Of a stretch of 36,891 nucleotides of DNA, positions 15,151-23,858 are shown one piece after another. How positions within the stretch are numbered: position 1 is the stretch's first letter; each line of letters starts with the position of its first letter. The notes beneath the pieces are model-generated. The model worked only from the letters and a program-made list of their open reading frames with translations. It was not told where the DNA came from and ran no database searches. The DNA is from Planctomycetota bacterium (lineage in GTDB: Bacteria; Planctomycetota; UBA1135; GCA-002686595), in assembly GCA_016872715.1 (NCBI GenBank), contig VGZD01000029.1:1-36891 (forward strand), written 5' to 3'. The translations under genes were made by a program, and so were the position numbers.

Positions 15151-17712
15151 ATGCGTGCGTCGAGAATCCAGCCGATGATCGCCACGCTCGTCCTCGCCCT
15201 GCTGGCCACTCCCGCCACACAGGCAAGTGATGCTCCGATCGCGACAACCGCGCTCCAGCCCTCGGAGTTCCTCGCGGAGGCGCGTGCGAAGCTGAAGTCG
15301 CACACTTACTTCTCGAAGGTGGTTCTCGCGGAGAAGACCCTCTCGCCCACCCTCACGCTGTTCGCGCAGGTGCCGCAGGTCGCGACCGCGGACTGGGAGA
15401 CGAAGCTCATCGCCGAGCGCGCGCCGTGGCTCCTGCGCACCGAGCAGGTGTTCGTCGAGCGCTTCGCGCGGCCCATGGGCCTCGCGCGTCGCGCCGAGAT
15501 CCCCGTGAGCATCGTTTGCGCGCTGCAGACCGCGGGCGACTACTCGAATTTCTCCGAGCGCCTCTCGTCGCTCTCGCCCTTCCGCTCGGGAGCGAGCTTC
15601 GATCGCCGCAACCGCTGGACCGTGATGTACGAGAGCGGCGGCCGGCTCGGGCTCGGGGCACGGCGCACGACGCAGATGGCCGAGTTCGTGACTTCGCTCG
15701 TCCATGCGCATTCCACCGCCACCTTCGGAGCGCTCGATCAGCAGTTTTTCGTCCACGGTCTCGCCGGCTACCTGTGCGAGGACCTCGGCAGCGCGCCGGA
15801 AAGCATCGGTGCCTGCAAGCCGCCGCCGCGGACGCTGGCCGCGCTCGTCAACACGCTCGCGCGTCCTGAGTCCGCCTACGCCTGCATCCTGCGACTCGAC
15901 GAGCTCGCGGACAGTGCCTCGTGGGAACATTTCCAGGTGCTCAGCTTCCACCGCGCGCAGGAGTTGAAGGCGCAGGTCGCGGACGCCGTCATCGGCGAGT
16001 CGTTCCACGCGCAGGGCGTGCTCTGGATGCACTTCCTGATGGACGCCAACGCGGGTCGACATCGCGCGCGCTTGCTCGCGTACTTGCGTCATGCACTAGA
16101 GAGCAAGGGCGACGGCACGACCCTGCGCGGCGCATTCGATGGCATCGCCATGGACGAGCTCTCGCGCGAGTTCCTCGGCTGGGCGGTGGCTCTCGATGCG
16201 GGCAACCGCAAGGCTCCCGTACTCGCGCCGGGAACGCTCGAGCGGCTCTTCAAGGGACCGCCAACCCTGACGACTCCGCCGACGAACGGCGCCCAGCCTG
16301 AAGCGATGACGCCGGCGCCGCCGGGCTTTGATGTCGCGCGCCTGCGCACGCCCTCCAGCGACTTGGAGACGCGACACGGTCTTGCGCTGGCACGTGCCTC
16401 GGCCGGTCACCTCTTCGAAGCCGCGCAGCGTGTGGCGGAACTCGTCCCGCTCGCCAAGGATGCTGGCGAGCGCGACCGGCTCGAGCGCGAGCGCGCGCGG
16501 CTCACCGCCCTCGATGCGATGCGCAACGCCGTCCTCCAAGATCGCATCACCACCGGCAAGAAGCTGCAATTCCAGCTGCCCGACCGCAAGTTGCTCGTCG
16601 GCGTGCGCGCCGTCGAAGGCGAGTGGCTACTGCTCGGCGAGAACGGCCAAGGCGTCGAGCGCTTGCCGCTCGCGGACTTCTCGCTCCAACTGCTGTCCAA
16701 GGAGCTGCCCGTTCCGACGCCGGAGCCGTGGATGAAGCCGTACCTGCAGTTGCTCACGAGCGCGGGTCGCCCGGTCAAGCTCGCTCCCGAGGATCGCGCG
16801 CTCGCGGATCTGCGCGCGGACGCCCTGCAGATCGGAGCGAGGTGGCAGAGCGGCATGGTGGCACTGGAATTCGAGGCGCTCGCGGATCGGGGCGTCCCGA
16901 CGGGCGCGACCGACGCTCGCGATGCGGTGGACGCGCTGCGCAAGCTGCTCGCCGCTCACGGCACTGTGCCGCTGCTCAACGCTCGCCGCGCAGCGCTGCG
17001 CGACTACGCCGCGGGCGCGCTCGGTGCGAGCGTCGGACTCGAGCAGGTGCCCGAGCTCTTCGGTGGCTCCTGCGAGATCCTGCCCGATGGCCAAGTGACT
17101 TGGACGCTGCAGTTCGACGACGAGCGCGAAGCGGCGCTCTTCACGCCCATCCAGAACGGCTGGGAGAGCCTGCGCGAGTACATCTGCTTCGGTCGCGCGT
17201 GGATCGAGCCCAAGCTCAAGCCTCGCGGCAGCGCGCTGGCAGTTTGCGGCTCGGGCGCATGGGTCTCCCAAGCTGCATTCCGCGAGATCAGCGCGGTCCG
17301 CGTGCGCGGCAAGCATGCCTGGGACGCGAATGTGCGCGACGACGAGTTCGTGTTCTACGCGTTGGCTGGTTATCGCGAGCCGCAGCGCTACATCGCCGTG
17401 TCGGCCAGCGGCAGCATGGTGTCGTTCGACGCGGATTCGAACGCGTTCGCCGCGTCGCACCGCACCACGCCCCTGCACGCCAACGTGCCGTACGAGAGCA
17501 CGCTGTCACGCGCCGGGGGCAAGCTGCATGTGCGCTGCGGGGACTACACGAGCGAGATGGACGATGTCGTGCCGAGCGCCGGCCATGTGGCGCTGTTCTC
17601 GCTCTATCGCGGTAGCTTCCTGCTCGACACGCTCGAAGTGACCGGCTTCCCCGATCTGGAGCTGCTGCGGCCGGCGTATGTGCTGCGCGAGCTCGCGAAG
17701 CTCGGGCTCTAG
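15151..17712 (+). CDS. Secreted protein, degenerate DUF1570-like peptidase region plus jelly-roll-like domain
   Basis: About 853 residues. The N-terminus (MRASR, a hydrophobic core, then ATPATQASDA) is a signal peptide, so export is expected. Residues about 40-340 resemble the DUF1570/MA-clan gluzincin layout: a helical region, then VHAHSTATFGALDQQFFVHGLAGYL. Where an active enzyme would have HExxH and an NEGLAEY-type motif, this protein has HAHST and HGLAGYL, so it is probably catalytically dead. QGVLWMHFLMDANAGRHRARLLAYLR after it is also DUF1570-like. The last 200 or so residues look beta-rich, ending GHVALFSLYRGSFLLDTLEVTGF, like concanavalin/DUF1080-type folds. TTG 15139 and ATG 15175 are alternative starts. 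Function unknown; binding or scaffolding is an inference. Confidence 0.75.
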   Translation: MRASRIQPMIATLVLALLATPATQASDAPIATTALQPSEFLAEARAKLKSHTYFSKVVLAEKTLSPTLTLFAQVPQVATADWETKLIAERAPWLLRTEQVFVERFARPMGLARRAEIPVSIVCALQTAGDYSNFSERLSSLSPFRSGASFDRRNRWTVMYESGGRLGLGARRTTQMAEFVTSLVHAHSTATFGALDQQFFVHGLAGYLCEDLGSAPESIGACKPPPRTLAALVNTLARPESAYACILRLDELADSASWEHFQVLSFHRAQELKAQVADAVIGESFHAQGVLWMHFLMDANAGRHRARLLAYLRHALESKGDGTTLRGAFDGIAMDELSREFLGWAVALDAGNRKAPVLAPGTLERLFKGPPTLTTPPTNGAQPEAMTPAPPGFDVARLRTPSSDLETRHGLALARASAGHLFEAAQRVAELVPLAKDAGERDRLERERARLTALDAMRNAVLQDRITTGKKLQFQLPDRKLLVGVRAVEGEWLLLGENGQGVERLPLADFSLQLLSKELPVPTPEPWMKPYLQLLTSAGRPVKLAPEDRALADLRADALQIGARWQSGMVALEFEALADRGVPTGATDARDAVDALRKLLAAHGTVPLLNARRAALRDYAAGALGASVGLEQVPELFGGSCEILPDGQVTWTLQFDDEREAALFTPIQNGWESLREYICFGRAWIEPKLKPRGSALAVCGSGAWVSQAAFREISAVRVRGKHAWDANVRDDEFVFYALAGYREPQRYIAVSASGSMVSFDADSNAFAASHRTTPLHANVPYESTLSRAGGKLHVRCGDYTSEMDDVVPSAGHVALFSLYRGSFLLDTLEVTGFPDLELLRPAYVLRELAKLGL

Positions 17713-17731
17713 TCGCGGGAGCGAGCTTCGA

Positions 17732-18595
17732 TCAGACGCACAGCAGCATCGACAGGCGGCGCTGGAACTCGAGCACCAGCGGCTCGCCCTGACCGAGCAG
17801 ATTGAAGACCTCGATCATGGCCTTGCGCGGCGCGCCGCCCTCGAACTGGAGGTCGAGCTTGGCGGCGGTCAGCAGCTCCTCGAGTCCCTGCTCGTAGCGG
17901 CCGGCGGCGACGAGTCCCTTGCCGTAGGCGATGCGCGCGGCCGGGTCCTTCGGCGCGGCCTGCGCGGCGGCTTCGAGCGGGGCGAGCTCGCCCACCTTCT
18001 CCATCGCGGCGAACTGAGCCGCGATGGCCTGCGCCTCGGGCAGCTCGAGCGCCTCGCCCGAGAGCGCGGCGAACACGCTCTTGGCCTCGTCCATGCGCTG
18101 GGCCGCGAGCAGCATGCGCGCGAGGGCGAGGCGCAGCGCGGCGTTCGCGCCCTCGCGATGCAGCGCGCGGGCGAGCAGCGTGATCGCCTCGTCGCGCTTG
18201 CCCGCGGCCTCGAGCTTGGCGGCCTCCCCGAGCGGGTCGGGCGCGGCGCCGGGAATGTGCTTCTCGAGCAGCTTGCGCACCGCCGCTTCCGGCTGCGCGC
18301 CCATGAACGCGTCGACCGGACGGCCCTGCTTCATCAGCACGACCGTGGGCACGCTCTGGATCTGGAACAGCTCGGCGATCTCGGGGTTCTTGTCGATGTC
18401 GACCTTGGCGAGCACGAGCTTGCCGGCGAGCTCGCGCGCGACCTTCTCGAGGATCGGCACGAGCGTCTTGCAGGGCCCGCACCAGGTGGCCCAGAAATCG
18501 ACCAGCACCGGCACCGCCATGGAACGGCGCACGACCTCGGTCTCGAAGCTCTCGACGGTGACATCGACGATCGGCGGCAACTCGGCTTGCGTCAT
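17732..18595 (-). CDS. cnoX: Thioredoxin-TPR protein, CnoX (YbbN)-like
   Basis: A 287-residue cytoplasmic protein with an N-terminal thioredoxin fold and a TPR-like C-terminus. The active site WCGPC has Cys39 and Cys42, and the cis-proline is in SVPT (Pro83). From about residue 125, Ala/Leu-rich helical pairs follow (GKRDEAITLLARAL, AGRYEQGLEELLTAAKLD). This layout and length match YbbN/CnoX chaperedoxins, which hold oxidised clients and hand them to GroEL. The redox-active CxxC is intact, unlike in E. coli. GAGGA lies 8 nt before the ATG. It follows ychF by 30 nt and is probably the last gene of the coaD-ridA-MBOAT-AlgX-ychF run. Confidence 0.88.
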   Translation of the reverse strand: MTQAELPPIVDVTVESFETEVVRRSMAVPVLVDFWATWCGPCKTLVPILEKVARELAGKLVLAKVDIDKNPEIAELFQIQSVPTVVLMKQGRPVDAFMGAQPEAAVRKLLEKHIPGAAPDPLGEAAKLEAAGKRDEAITLLARALHREGANAALRLALARMLLAAQRMDEAKSVFAALSGEALELPEAQAIAAQFAAMEKVGELAPLEAAAQAAPKDPAARIAYGKGLVAAGRYEQGLEELLTAAKLDLQFEGGAPRKAMIEVFNLLGQGEPLVLEFQRRLSMLLCV

Positions 18596-18625
18596 GGCGC
18601 TTGTCCTCGGGGGAGCGGCTAGAGC

Positions 18626-19720
18626 TCACTTCCCGATCAGGAAGTGACACACGTCGTTGGGTCGCATCACGTACTCACGGCCTTCGCTGCGCATCTTCCC
18701 CGCGGCCTTGATGGCGGCCTCGTTCTTGTACTGCACGAGCTCGTCGACCGAGTAGATCTCGGCGCGGATGAAGCCCTTCTCGAAGTCCGTGTGGATCACG
18801 CCGGCCGCCTTCGGCGCGCTGTCGCCCTTGTGGATCGTCCACGCGCGAATCTCCTTGGGACCGGCGGTGTAATAGACCTGCAGGCCGAGCAGGTGATAGG
18901 CGGAGCGAATCAGGCGGTGCAGGCCGGGTTCGGTGAGCCCCATGTCGGCGAGGAACGCCGCGCGATCCGCGGGTTCGAGCGCCATGATCTCGCCTTCGAT
19001 CGCGCCCGAGAGCGCCACCACTTCGGCGCCCGTCGCGGCCGCGTGGGCGCGCACCTTGTCGACGAGCGGCGACTGGCCATCGAGGTCGCTGTCCGCGACG
19101 TTCGCGACGAACAGCACCGGCTTCATCGTGATCAGGAACAGCGGGTAGAGCACGGCGGCTTCCTGCGGCGTCCACGCGTGGTTGCGCAGCTGCTTGCCGC
19201 TCTCCAGCCAAGCCTTCGCGCGCTCGAGCACGTCCTTCTCGAACATCGCGTCCTTGTCCTGCGCGCGCGCCTTCTTGGCGGCGCGATCGAGCGCGCGCGC
19301 GACCGTGTCGAGGTCGGCGAGGCCCAGTTCGAGCTCGATCACTTCGATGTCGCGCTGTGGATCGACCGAGCCCGACACGTGGATGATGTCGCCCGATTCG
19401 AAGCAGCGCACGACGTGCAGGATCGCGTCGCACTCCTTGATGTTGCCGAGGAACTTGTTGCCGAGCCCCTCGCCCTGACTCGCGCCCGCGACCAGACCGG
19501 CGATGTCGACGATCTTCAGCGCGGCCGGGATGATGCGCTCGGTCGGGATGAAGCCCTTGATCAGCTCGAGGTTCGCGTCCGGCACGTCGACCACGCCGAT
19601 GTTGGGCTCGATGGTGCAGAACGGGTAGTTCGCGCTCTCGGCGCCAGCGGCCGTGATGGCGTTGAAGATAGTGGACTTCCCGACGTTCGGGAGACCGACG
19701 ATGCCGCAGGCGAGACTCAT
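18626..19720 (-). CDS. ychF: Redox-regulated ATPase/GTPase YchF
   Basis: A 364-residue Obg-family P-loop protein that prefers ATP and associates with ribosomes. The G1 motif GLPNVGKST is at 9-17, followed by NYPFCTIEPNIGVV, DIAGLVAGASQGEGLGNKFL (G3 region) and ANVADSD replacing the canonical NKxD, as expected for YchF. A coiled-coil insertion occupies about 130-190. The C-terminal TGS domain is clear from YYTAGPKEIRAWTI and HTDFEKGFIRAE. Length is typical of the family. The start is set by family alignment (MSLACGIVG) and an AGGGG 7 nt upstream; codons before it are not protein-like. Confidence 0.97.
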   Translation of the reverse strand: MSLACGIVGLPNVGKSTIFNAITAAGAESANYPFCTIEPNIGVVDVPDANLELIKGFIPTERIIPAALKIVDIAGLVAGASQGEGLGNKFLGNIKECDAILHVVRCFESGDIIHVSGSVDPQRDIEVIELELGLADLDTVARALDRAAKKARAQDKDAMFEKDVLERAKAWLESGKQLRNHAWTPQEAAVLYPLFLITMKPVLFVANVADSDLDGQSPLVDKVRAHAAATGAEVVALSGAIEGEIMALEPADRAAFLADMGLTEPGLHRLIRSAYHLLGLQVYYTAGPKEIRAWTIHKGDSAPKAAGVIHTDFEKGFIRAEIYSVDELVQYKNEAAIKAAGKMRSEGREYVMRPNDVCHFLIGK

Positions 19721-19751
19721 GGCTTGGCCCCTGTTTTCGAGGGCGAAGAGT

Positions 19752-21425
19752 CTACTGCGGCACGGCTCGAACTTCGAGGCGCCGGATGCGATAGCAGGCC
19801 GCCGCGAGGCCCGGATGCAGCCGGATAGGGCCACAGAGCCCGGGGACGCGCAGCTTCACGTACACCGTGCGCCCCGCGCCCGCGGGCAGCGGCCGCTGCA
19901 CGCCGCGCGCGAGGCGGGAGTACGCGGCGAATCGCCGCGTGAGGAACTCGAGCAAGAGCGCGGTGTCGAGCGGGCTGTCGAGCTCGACGCGCACGAGCGC
20001 CCAGTGCGATGGCGGAACCACGAATTCCGGCAATTCGAGCGCGCTGCCGCCGTAGTCGACGCGCAGGGCGCCATCGGGCTCGCGCTCGAGCGAACCCGCC
20101 GCGCCAGCAGGCAACGCGAGTCCGTCGAGGCCCGCGAGCAACGTCTCGCTCGAGCGGGCGAACTCCGCGGCGAGGCGCTCCGGCGTGTCGAGCGGCGAAG
20201 TCGAGAGCGAAGTCGCGGCCAGCGCGCGCTCGACGAACACCTGCAACACGACGTCTGGGCGCTCGCGCTCGATCGCATCGGTGTCGAAGTCGGGCACCCA
20301 GCGAAACGCCACTTCGCGGAAATGCTCGGCCAGCAACGGACGCAGCTTCTCCCCCATCGAGTCGTGGAACACCAGCGCCTTTGGCGCCATGACGCCGGTG
20401 CGCACCACGCGCACGTTCATGCCGCCCTCGATCTCGATCGACCAGCCCGCGGGCTCGCCGTCGAGGGGCGCGAGCTCGAAGCGCGCGCGCTCCTGCACGG
20501 ACTTGTCGCGTCGCTCGAGGAACACGCGCAGGCGCTCCCACGCGGCCGCGGGAATCGTGCGCTCGAACGCCGCGTGGGCGTTGGATTGGCGCATTCGATC
20601 CTCGAGGTAGAGTCGCCCCGCCCAGGAATCGTCCTGAAAATCGGTGGGTTCGAAGCGAACGGCGCTCTCGTCGCCGAGGGGGATGCGCGCGTCGAGCGCG
20701 TGCAGCCGCTCGAGCAAGGCGTACGCGGCCGACACCGCGCCGCGATCGTTCCAGTGCGTGCCGAGCGGGTAGTAGAGCTGCTCGCCCTGCGGCGTGCGCG
20801 ACTTCGCGGCGCTCACGGGCTGCGTGAGGTCGAGCAGCGGGAACTGCGAGCGCCGCGCGACGTGCGCGACGAGCTGCTCGCGGCGCGACGGACCGAGCTT
20901 GTCGAAGCGCGGCGGGAAGTACTCCGGGTAGATCGACTCCTTGTTGGGCGCGATCGCGAACAGGTACTGCACGCGGTGCTGCGAGCACCACTCGCGCCGA
21001 TCCTCGAGCACGCTCGTCCACAGCTCGAGCTCTTCCACCGAGAAGGGATCCGCTCCGCGCCAGACGTCGACCGCGCGGTCGCGCGTCGTGAACAGCCACG
21101 CGTCTGGACCCACGACGATCTCGCTCGTCGGCGAGACTCCGAACACGCCGAGGCTGAGGCGGTTGTGGAGTCGGATCCAGCGCGGCCGCAGGCCGAAATG
21201 ATCGGAGTACCACGCATCGAACTGCGCCGGCCAGGCCTGCGCCTGCGCGAGCGTCGCGGGACGCTGCGGTTCACTCGAGGGCCGACGGAACTCACGCTCG
21301 ATCGCGCCCGTCGGCGGCGGCGCGCTCCACGTCAACACCGCGGGCAGGGTGCAGAACAGCACGAACAGTCCTGCGAGCGCGCGGTCGCACCAGTCTCCGA
21401 ACCTGCTCACGTCGCGCGGGGCCAT
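19752..21425 (-). CDS. AlgX/AlgJ-like SGNH-type protein, O-acetylation partner
   Basis: A 557-residue protein with one N-terminal membrane anchor (about 18-34) and a periplasmic part. Residues about 65-240 match the AlgX/AlgJ SGNH-like domain: WYSDHFGLRPRWIRLHNRL, GPDAWLFTT, IAPNKESIYPEYFP and GTHWNDRGA. In AlgX the last motif is DxHW; here the Asp is Gly222 while His224 is kept. The serine motif is probably FHDSMGE (Ser356). The C-terminal 150 or so residues look beta-rich. Such proteins receive acetyl groups from an MBOAT partner and pass them to an exopolysaccharide. The MBOAT gene is immediately upstream, with start and stop overlapping by one base (TGATG). Confidence 0.82.
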   Translation of the reverse strand: MAPRDVSRFGDWCDRALAGLFVLFCTLPAVLTWSAPPPTGAIEREFRRPSSEPQRPATLAQAQAWPAQFDAWYSDHFGLRPRWIRLHNRLSLGVFGVSPTSEIVVGPDAWLFTTRDRAVDVWRGADPFSVEELELWTSVLEDRREWCSQHRVQYLFAIAPNKESIYPEYFPPRFDKLGPSRREQLVAHVARRSQFPLLDLTQPVSAAKSRTPQGEQLYYPLGTHWNDRGAVSAAYALLERLHALDARIPLGDESAVRFEPTDFQDDSWAGRLYLEDRMRQSNAHAAFERTIPAAAWERLRVFLERRDKSVQERARFELAPLDGEPAGWSIEIEGGMNVRVVRTGVMAPKALVFHDSMGEKLRPLLAEHFREVAFRWVPDFDTDAIERERPDVVLQVFVERALAATSLSTSPLDTPERLAAEFARSSETLLAGLDGLALPAGAAGSLEREPDGALRVDYGGSALELPEFVVPPSHWALVRVELDSPLDTALLLEFLTRRFAAYSRLARGVQRPLPAGAGRTVYVKLRVPGLCGPIRLHPGLAAACYRIRRLEVRAVPQ

Positions 21426-22834
21426 CAGAAGCGGAAGTAGATGAAGGGATTGAAGGTGCCCGCCGAGAGCCGCGCGGCGGACAGCACGAGCAGCAGCATC
21501 GGCAGCGCGACGGAGGCGAGCTCGAGCCCGCGCTCGAGTCCGTCGCCTCCGTTCGCTCGGCGCCGCTCGCGCCGCCGCTGCAACGCGGGGAGCCATGGCA
21601 TCGAGCCGAGCACGGCGGCGAACAGCGTGGTCACGAGCAGCGGCTCGAGGTACAGGCCCGCGTGCACGGCGCGAGCGTCGCCCGTTCCGAGTCCGAACAT
21701 CGCCTTCAAGAACTCGAGCGCATGTTCCAGCGACGACGCGTTGAAGAGCACCCAGCCACAGACCACGACCACGAACGCATACGGCCAGCCCAGCCAGCTC
21801 GCGCGAGCGCGCGCCTCGCCGCGCACGATGCGCTCGAGCACGAGAAACGCGCCGTGGAAAAGGCCCCACGCCACGAAGTTCCACTTGGCACCGTGCCACA
21901 GGCCGCACAAGCAGAACACAGCCAGCAAATTGAAGTACGTGCGCGCGCCGCCGTGGCGATTGCCGCCCAGCGGAATGTAGAGGTAGTCGCGGAACCAGCT
22001 CGAGAGCGAGATGTGCCAGCGACGCCAGAACTCGGTCACGCTGCGAGCGATGTAGGGGTAGTCGAAGTTCTCGAGGAACTCGAAGCCGAGCATGCGACCC
22101 AGCCCGATCGCCATGTCGCTGTAGCCCGAGAAGTCGAAGTAGATCTGGGCCGTGTAGCACAGCGCGCCGAGCCACGCGGTGGGCGCATCGAGGCTCGCCG
22201 GATCGAGGCCGAAGATCGACTTCGCGGCTTCCGCGCAGGTGTTCGCGATCAGCATCTTCTTGCCGAGGCCGACCGCGAAGCGGCGCACTCCGGAGGCGAA
22301 CTTGGCGCTCGAAAGCGAACGAGCGGCGAGTTGCTCCGCCACGTCGCGGTAGCGCACGATCGGACCGGCGATCAGCTGCGGAAAGAGCGCGATGTACAGG
22401 CCGAAGTCGAGCGGGTTGCGCTGCGCGCGTCCCTCGCCGCGACGCACGTCGAGCACGTAGGAGAGCGCCTGAAACGTGAAGAACGAGATGCCGATCGGCA
22501 GCGAGACGCTGACGGCGCCGAGCGCTGGAACGGGGAGCCCCAGCGCCGCGAGGTTGTCCCACAAGAAATTCCAGTACTTGTAGAAGCCGAGCAGCCCGAG
22601 GTTGAAGACCAGCGCGATGGCGACCGGCCCGCGCGCCTCGACCCACAGGGCCAGCGTCCAGTTGACCGCGATCGACGCGAGCATGACGAGCGCGACGCGC
22701 GGCTCGCCCCAGGCGTAGAACACAAGGCTCGCGACGAACAGCGCCGAGTTTCGCAGCGCGCGCGGCAGCGCGAGGCCGAGCGCGAGCGCGAGCGGCAGGA
22801 ACAAGAACAGGAAGGTCGGGGAGCTGAACAGCAT
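21425..22834 (-). CDS. MBOAT-family O-acyltransferase (AlgI-like)
   Basis: A 469-residue polytopic membrane protein with about 11 hydrophobic segments. Family landmarks are the N-terminal MLFSSPTFLFLFLPL, FYKYWNFLWDNL, FFTFQALSYVLDVRRGE, the conserved WRRWHISLSSWFRDYLYIPLGG, and LWHGAKWNF with the catalytic His. AlgI-type MBOATs move acetyl groups across the inner membrane for O-acetylation of a polysaccharide; the adjacent AlgX-like gene fits that role. No alginate polymerase or secretion genes are visible here, so the polymer is unknown. The ATG lies 33 bases after the ridA stop. Confidence 0.94.
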   Translation of the reverse strand: MLFSSPTFLFLFLPLALALGLALPRALRNSALFVASLVFYAWGEPRVALVMLASIAVNWTLALWVEARGPVAIALVFNLGLLGFYKYWNFLWDNLAALGLPVPALGAVSVSLPIGISFFTFQALSYVLDVRRGEGRAQRNPLDFGLYIALFPQLIAGPIVRYRDVAEQLAARSLSSAKFASGVRRFAVGLGKKMLIANTCAEAAKSIFGLDPASLDAPTAWLGALCYTAQIYFDFSGYSDMAIGLGRMLGFEFLENFDYPYIARSVTEFWRRWHISLSSWFRDYLYIPLGGNRHGGARTYFNLLAVFCLCGLWHGAKWNFVAWGLFHGAFLVLERIVRGEARARASWLGWPYAFVVVVCGWVLFNASSLEHALEFLKAMFGLGTGDARAVHAGLYLEPLLVTTLFAAVLGSMPWLPALQRRRERRRANGGDGLERGLELASVALPMLLLVLSAARLSAGTFNPFIYFRF

Positions 22835-22867
22835 GGCGGGCCGCGCGGCGGCGCAGGAGCGCGCTCG

Positions 22868-23254
22868 CTAGGCCCGCGCCACGCAGTCGATCTCGACCAA
22901 GGCGCCCCGCGGCAGGCCCGCGACCGCGACCGTTGCGCGCGCCGGAGCGGCGCCCTGCGGGAAGTGGCGCGCGTAGACCTCGTTCATCGGCCCGAAGTGC
23001 TCCATCGTGGTCAGGTAGACGTTGCACTTCACGACCTGCGCGAGGCTGCTGCCCGCCGCGCCGAGCACGGCGCCGAGGTTAAGGAGCACGCGCTCGGTCT
23101 GCGCCGCGACGTCGCCGCCGAGGAACGCGCCGGTCTTGGGATCGAGGGCGACCTGACCCGAGCAGTGCACGAGCCCGGCGGCGACGATGGCTTGGCTGTA
23201 GGGTCCGATCGCCTTGGGGGCGGCGTCGGTCGCGACGATGCGTCGATCGCTCAT
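22868..23254 (-). CDS. ridA: RidA family reactive enamine/imine deaminase
   Basis: A 128-residue YjgF/YER057c/UK114 protein that hydrolyses reactive 2-aminoacrylate-type enamines and imines, protecting PLP enzymes. Visible hallmarks are IGPYSQAI near residue 17, HCSGQVALD, NVYLTTMEHF and the C-terminal ARATVAVAGLPRGALVEIDCVA, with the catalytic Arg and the conserved Glu before the end. Length matches the family exactly. It lies 18 bases after coaD and 33 bases before the MBOAT gene, so co-transcription is likely. Confidence 0.95.
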   Translation of the reverse strand: MSDRRIVATDAAPKAIGPYSQAIVAAGLVHCSGQVALDPKTGAFLGGDVAAQTERVLLNLGAVLGAAGSSLAQVVKCNVYLTTMEHFGPMNEVYARHFPQGAAPARATVAVAGLPRGALVEIDCVARA

Positions 23255-23272
23255 GGAAATTCTCGGGGGTGG

Positions 23273-23767
23273 CTACTGGGCGCGGGTCGCTCGCTCGCGC
23301 AGGGCGCGCGCGACGAGCGCGGGGACGAACAGCTCGACCTGCCCGCCGAGTTCCGCCACCTGCCGCACGAGCGTGCTGGAGATGTGGGCGTGGCGGGGTG
23401 CGGACGCAAGGAAGATGGTCTCGAGTTCCGGAGCCAGCGCGGCGTTGGAGAGCGCGAGCTGGGACTCGTACTCGAAGTCGCTCGAATTGCGCAGGCCGCG
23501 CACGATCACGCTGGCTCCCAGCGCGCGACAGGCGTCGACCGTCAGGCCGTCGATGCGCGCCACGGCGACGCCGGCGATGTCGGCGGTGACCTCGCGCAGG
23601 AGCGCGAGGCGGCGCTCGAGCGGCAGCAACTCGCGCTTGGAGGAGTTGCTCGCCACCGCGATCGTCACGCGGCCGAACAGGGCGGCGGCGCGGCGGACGA
23701 CGTCGAGATGGCCGAGCGTCACGGGGTCGAAGCTGCCCGGAAACAGTGCGTGTCGAGGGGCGGACAT
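23273..23767 (-). CDS. coaD: Phosphopantetheine adenylyltransferase
   Basis: A 164-residue enzyme for the penultimate step of coenzyme A synthesis, joining AMP from ATP to 4'-phosphopantetheine. The nucleotidyltransferase motif is PGSFDPVTLGHLD (about 10-22), with the TxGH His at about position 20. IVRGLRNSSDFEYE, ALAPELETIFLASAP and the C-terminal HISSTLVRQVAELGG are all conserved in bacterial CoaD. It is the first gene of the minus-strand run that continues to the CnoX-like gene at 17732. The gap to the divergent comEC gene is about 90 bp. Confidence 0.97.
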   Translation of the reverse strand: MSAPRHALFPGSFDPVTLGHLDVVRRAAALFGRVTIAVASNSSKRELLPLERRLALLREVTADIAGVAVARIDGLTVDACRALGASVIVRGLRNSSDFEYESQLALSNAALAPELETIFLASAPRHAHISSTLVRQVAELGGQVELFVPALVARALRERATRAQ

Positions 23768-23858
23768 GCGGACGGAATGCTAGCAACCCGCGCGCGGTGG
23801 CTCCCGCGCACCGCCGCGGCGGAGGGAGGAACCGCGGGCGTGTGCGTTGCGCGCGGCG

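Noticed and set aside
19752..23027. A single 1091-residue protein from one open frame covering the AlgX-like gene and beyond
   Set aside because: The upstream half is antisense-like sequence in the frame opposite to the MBOAT reading. The MBOAT gene is clear and the AlgX-like ATG overlaps its stop.
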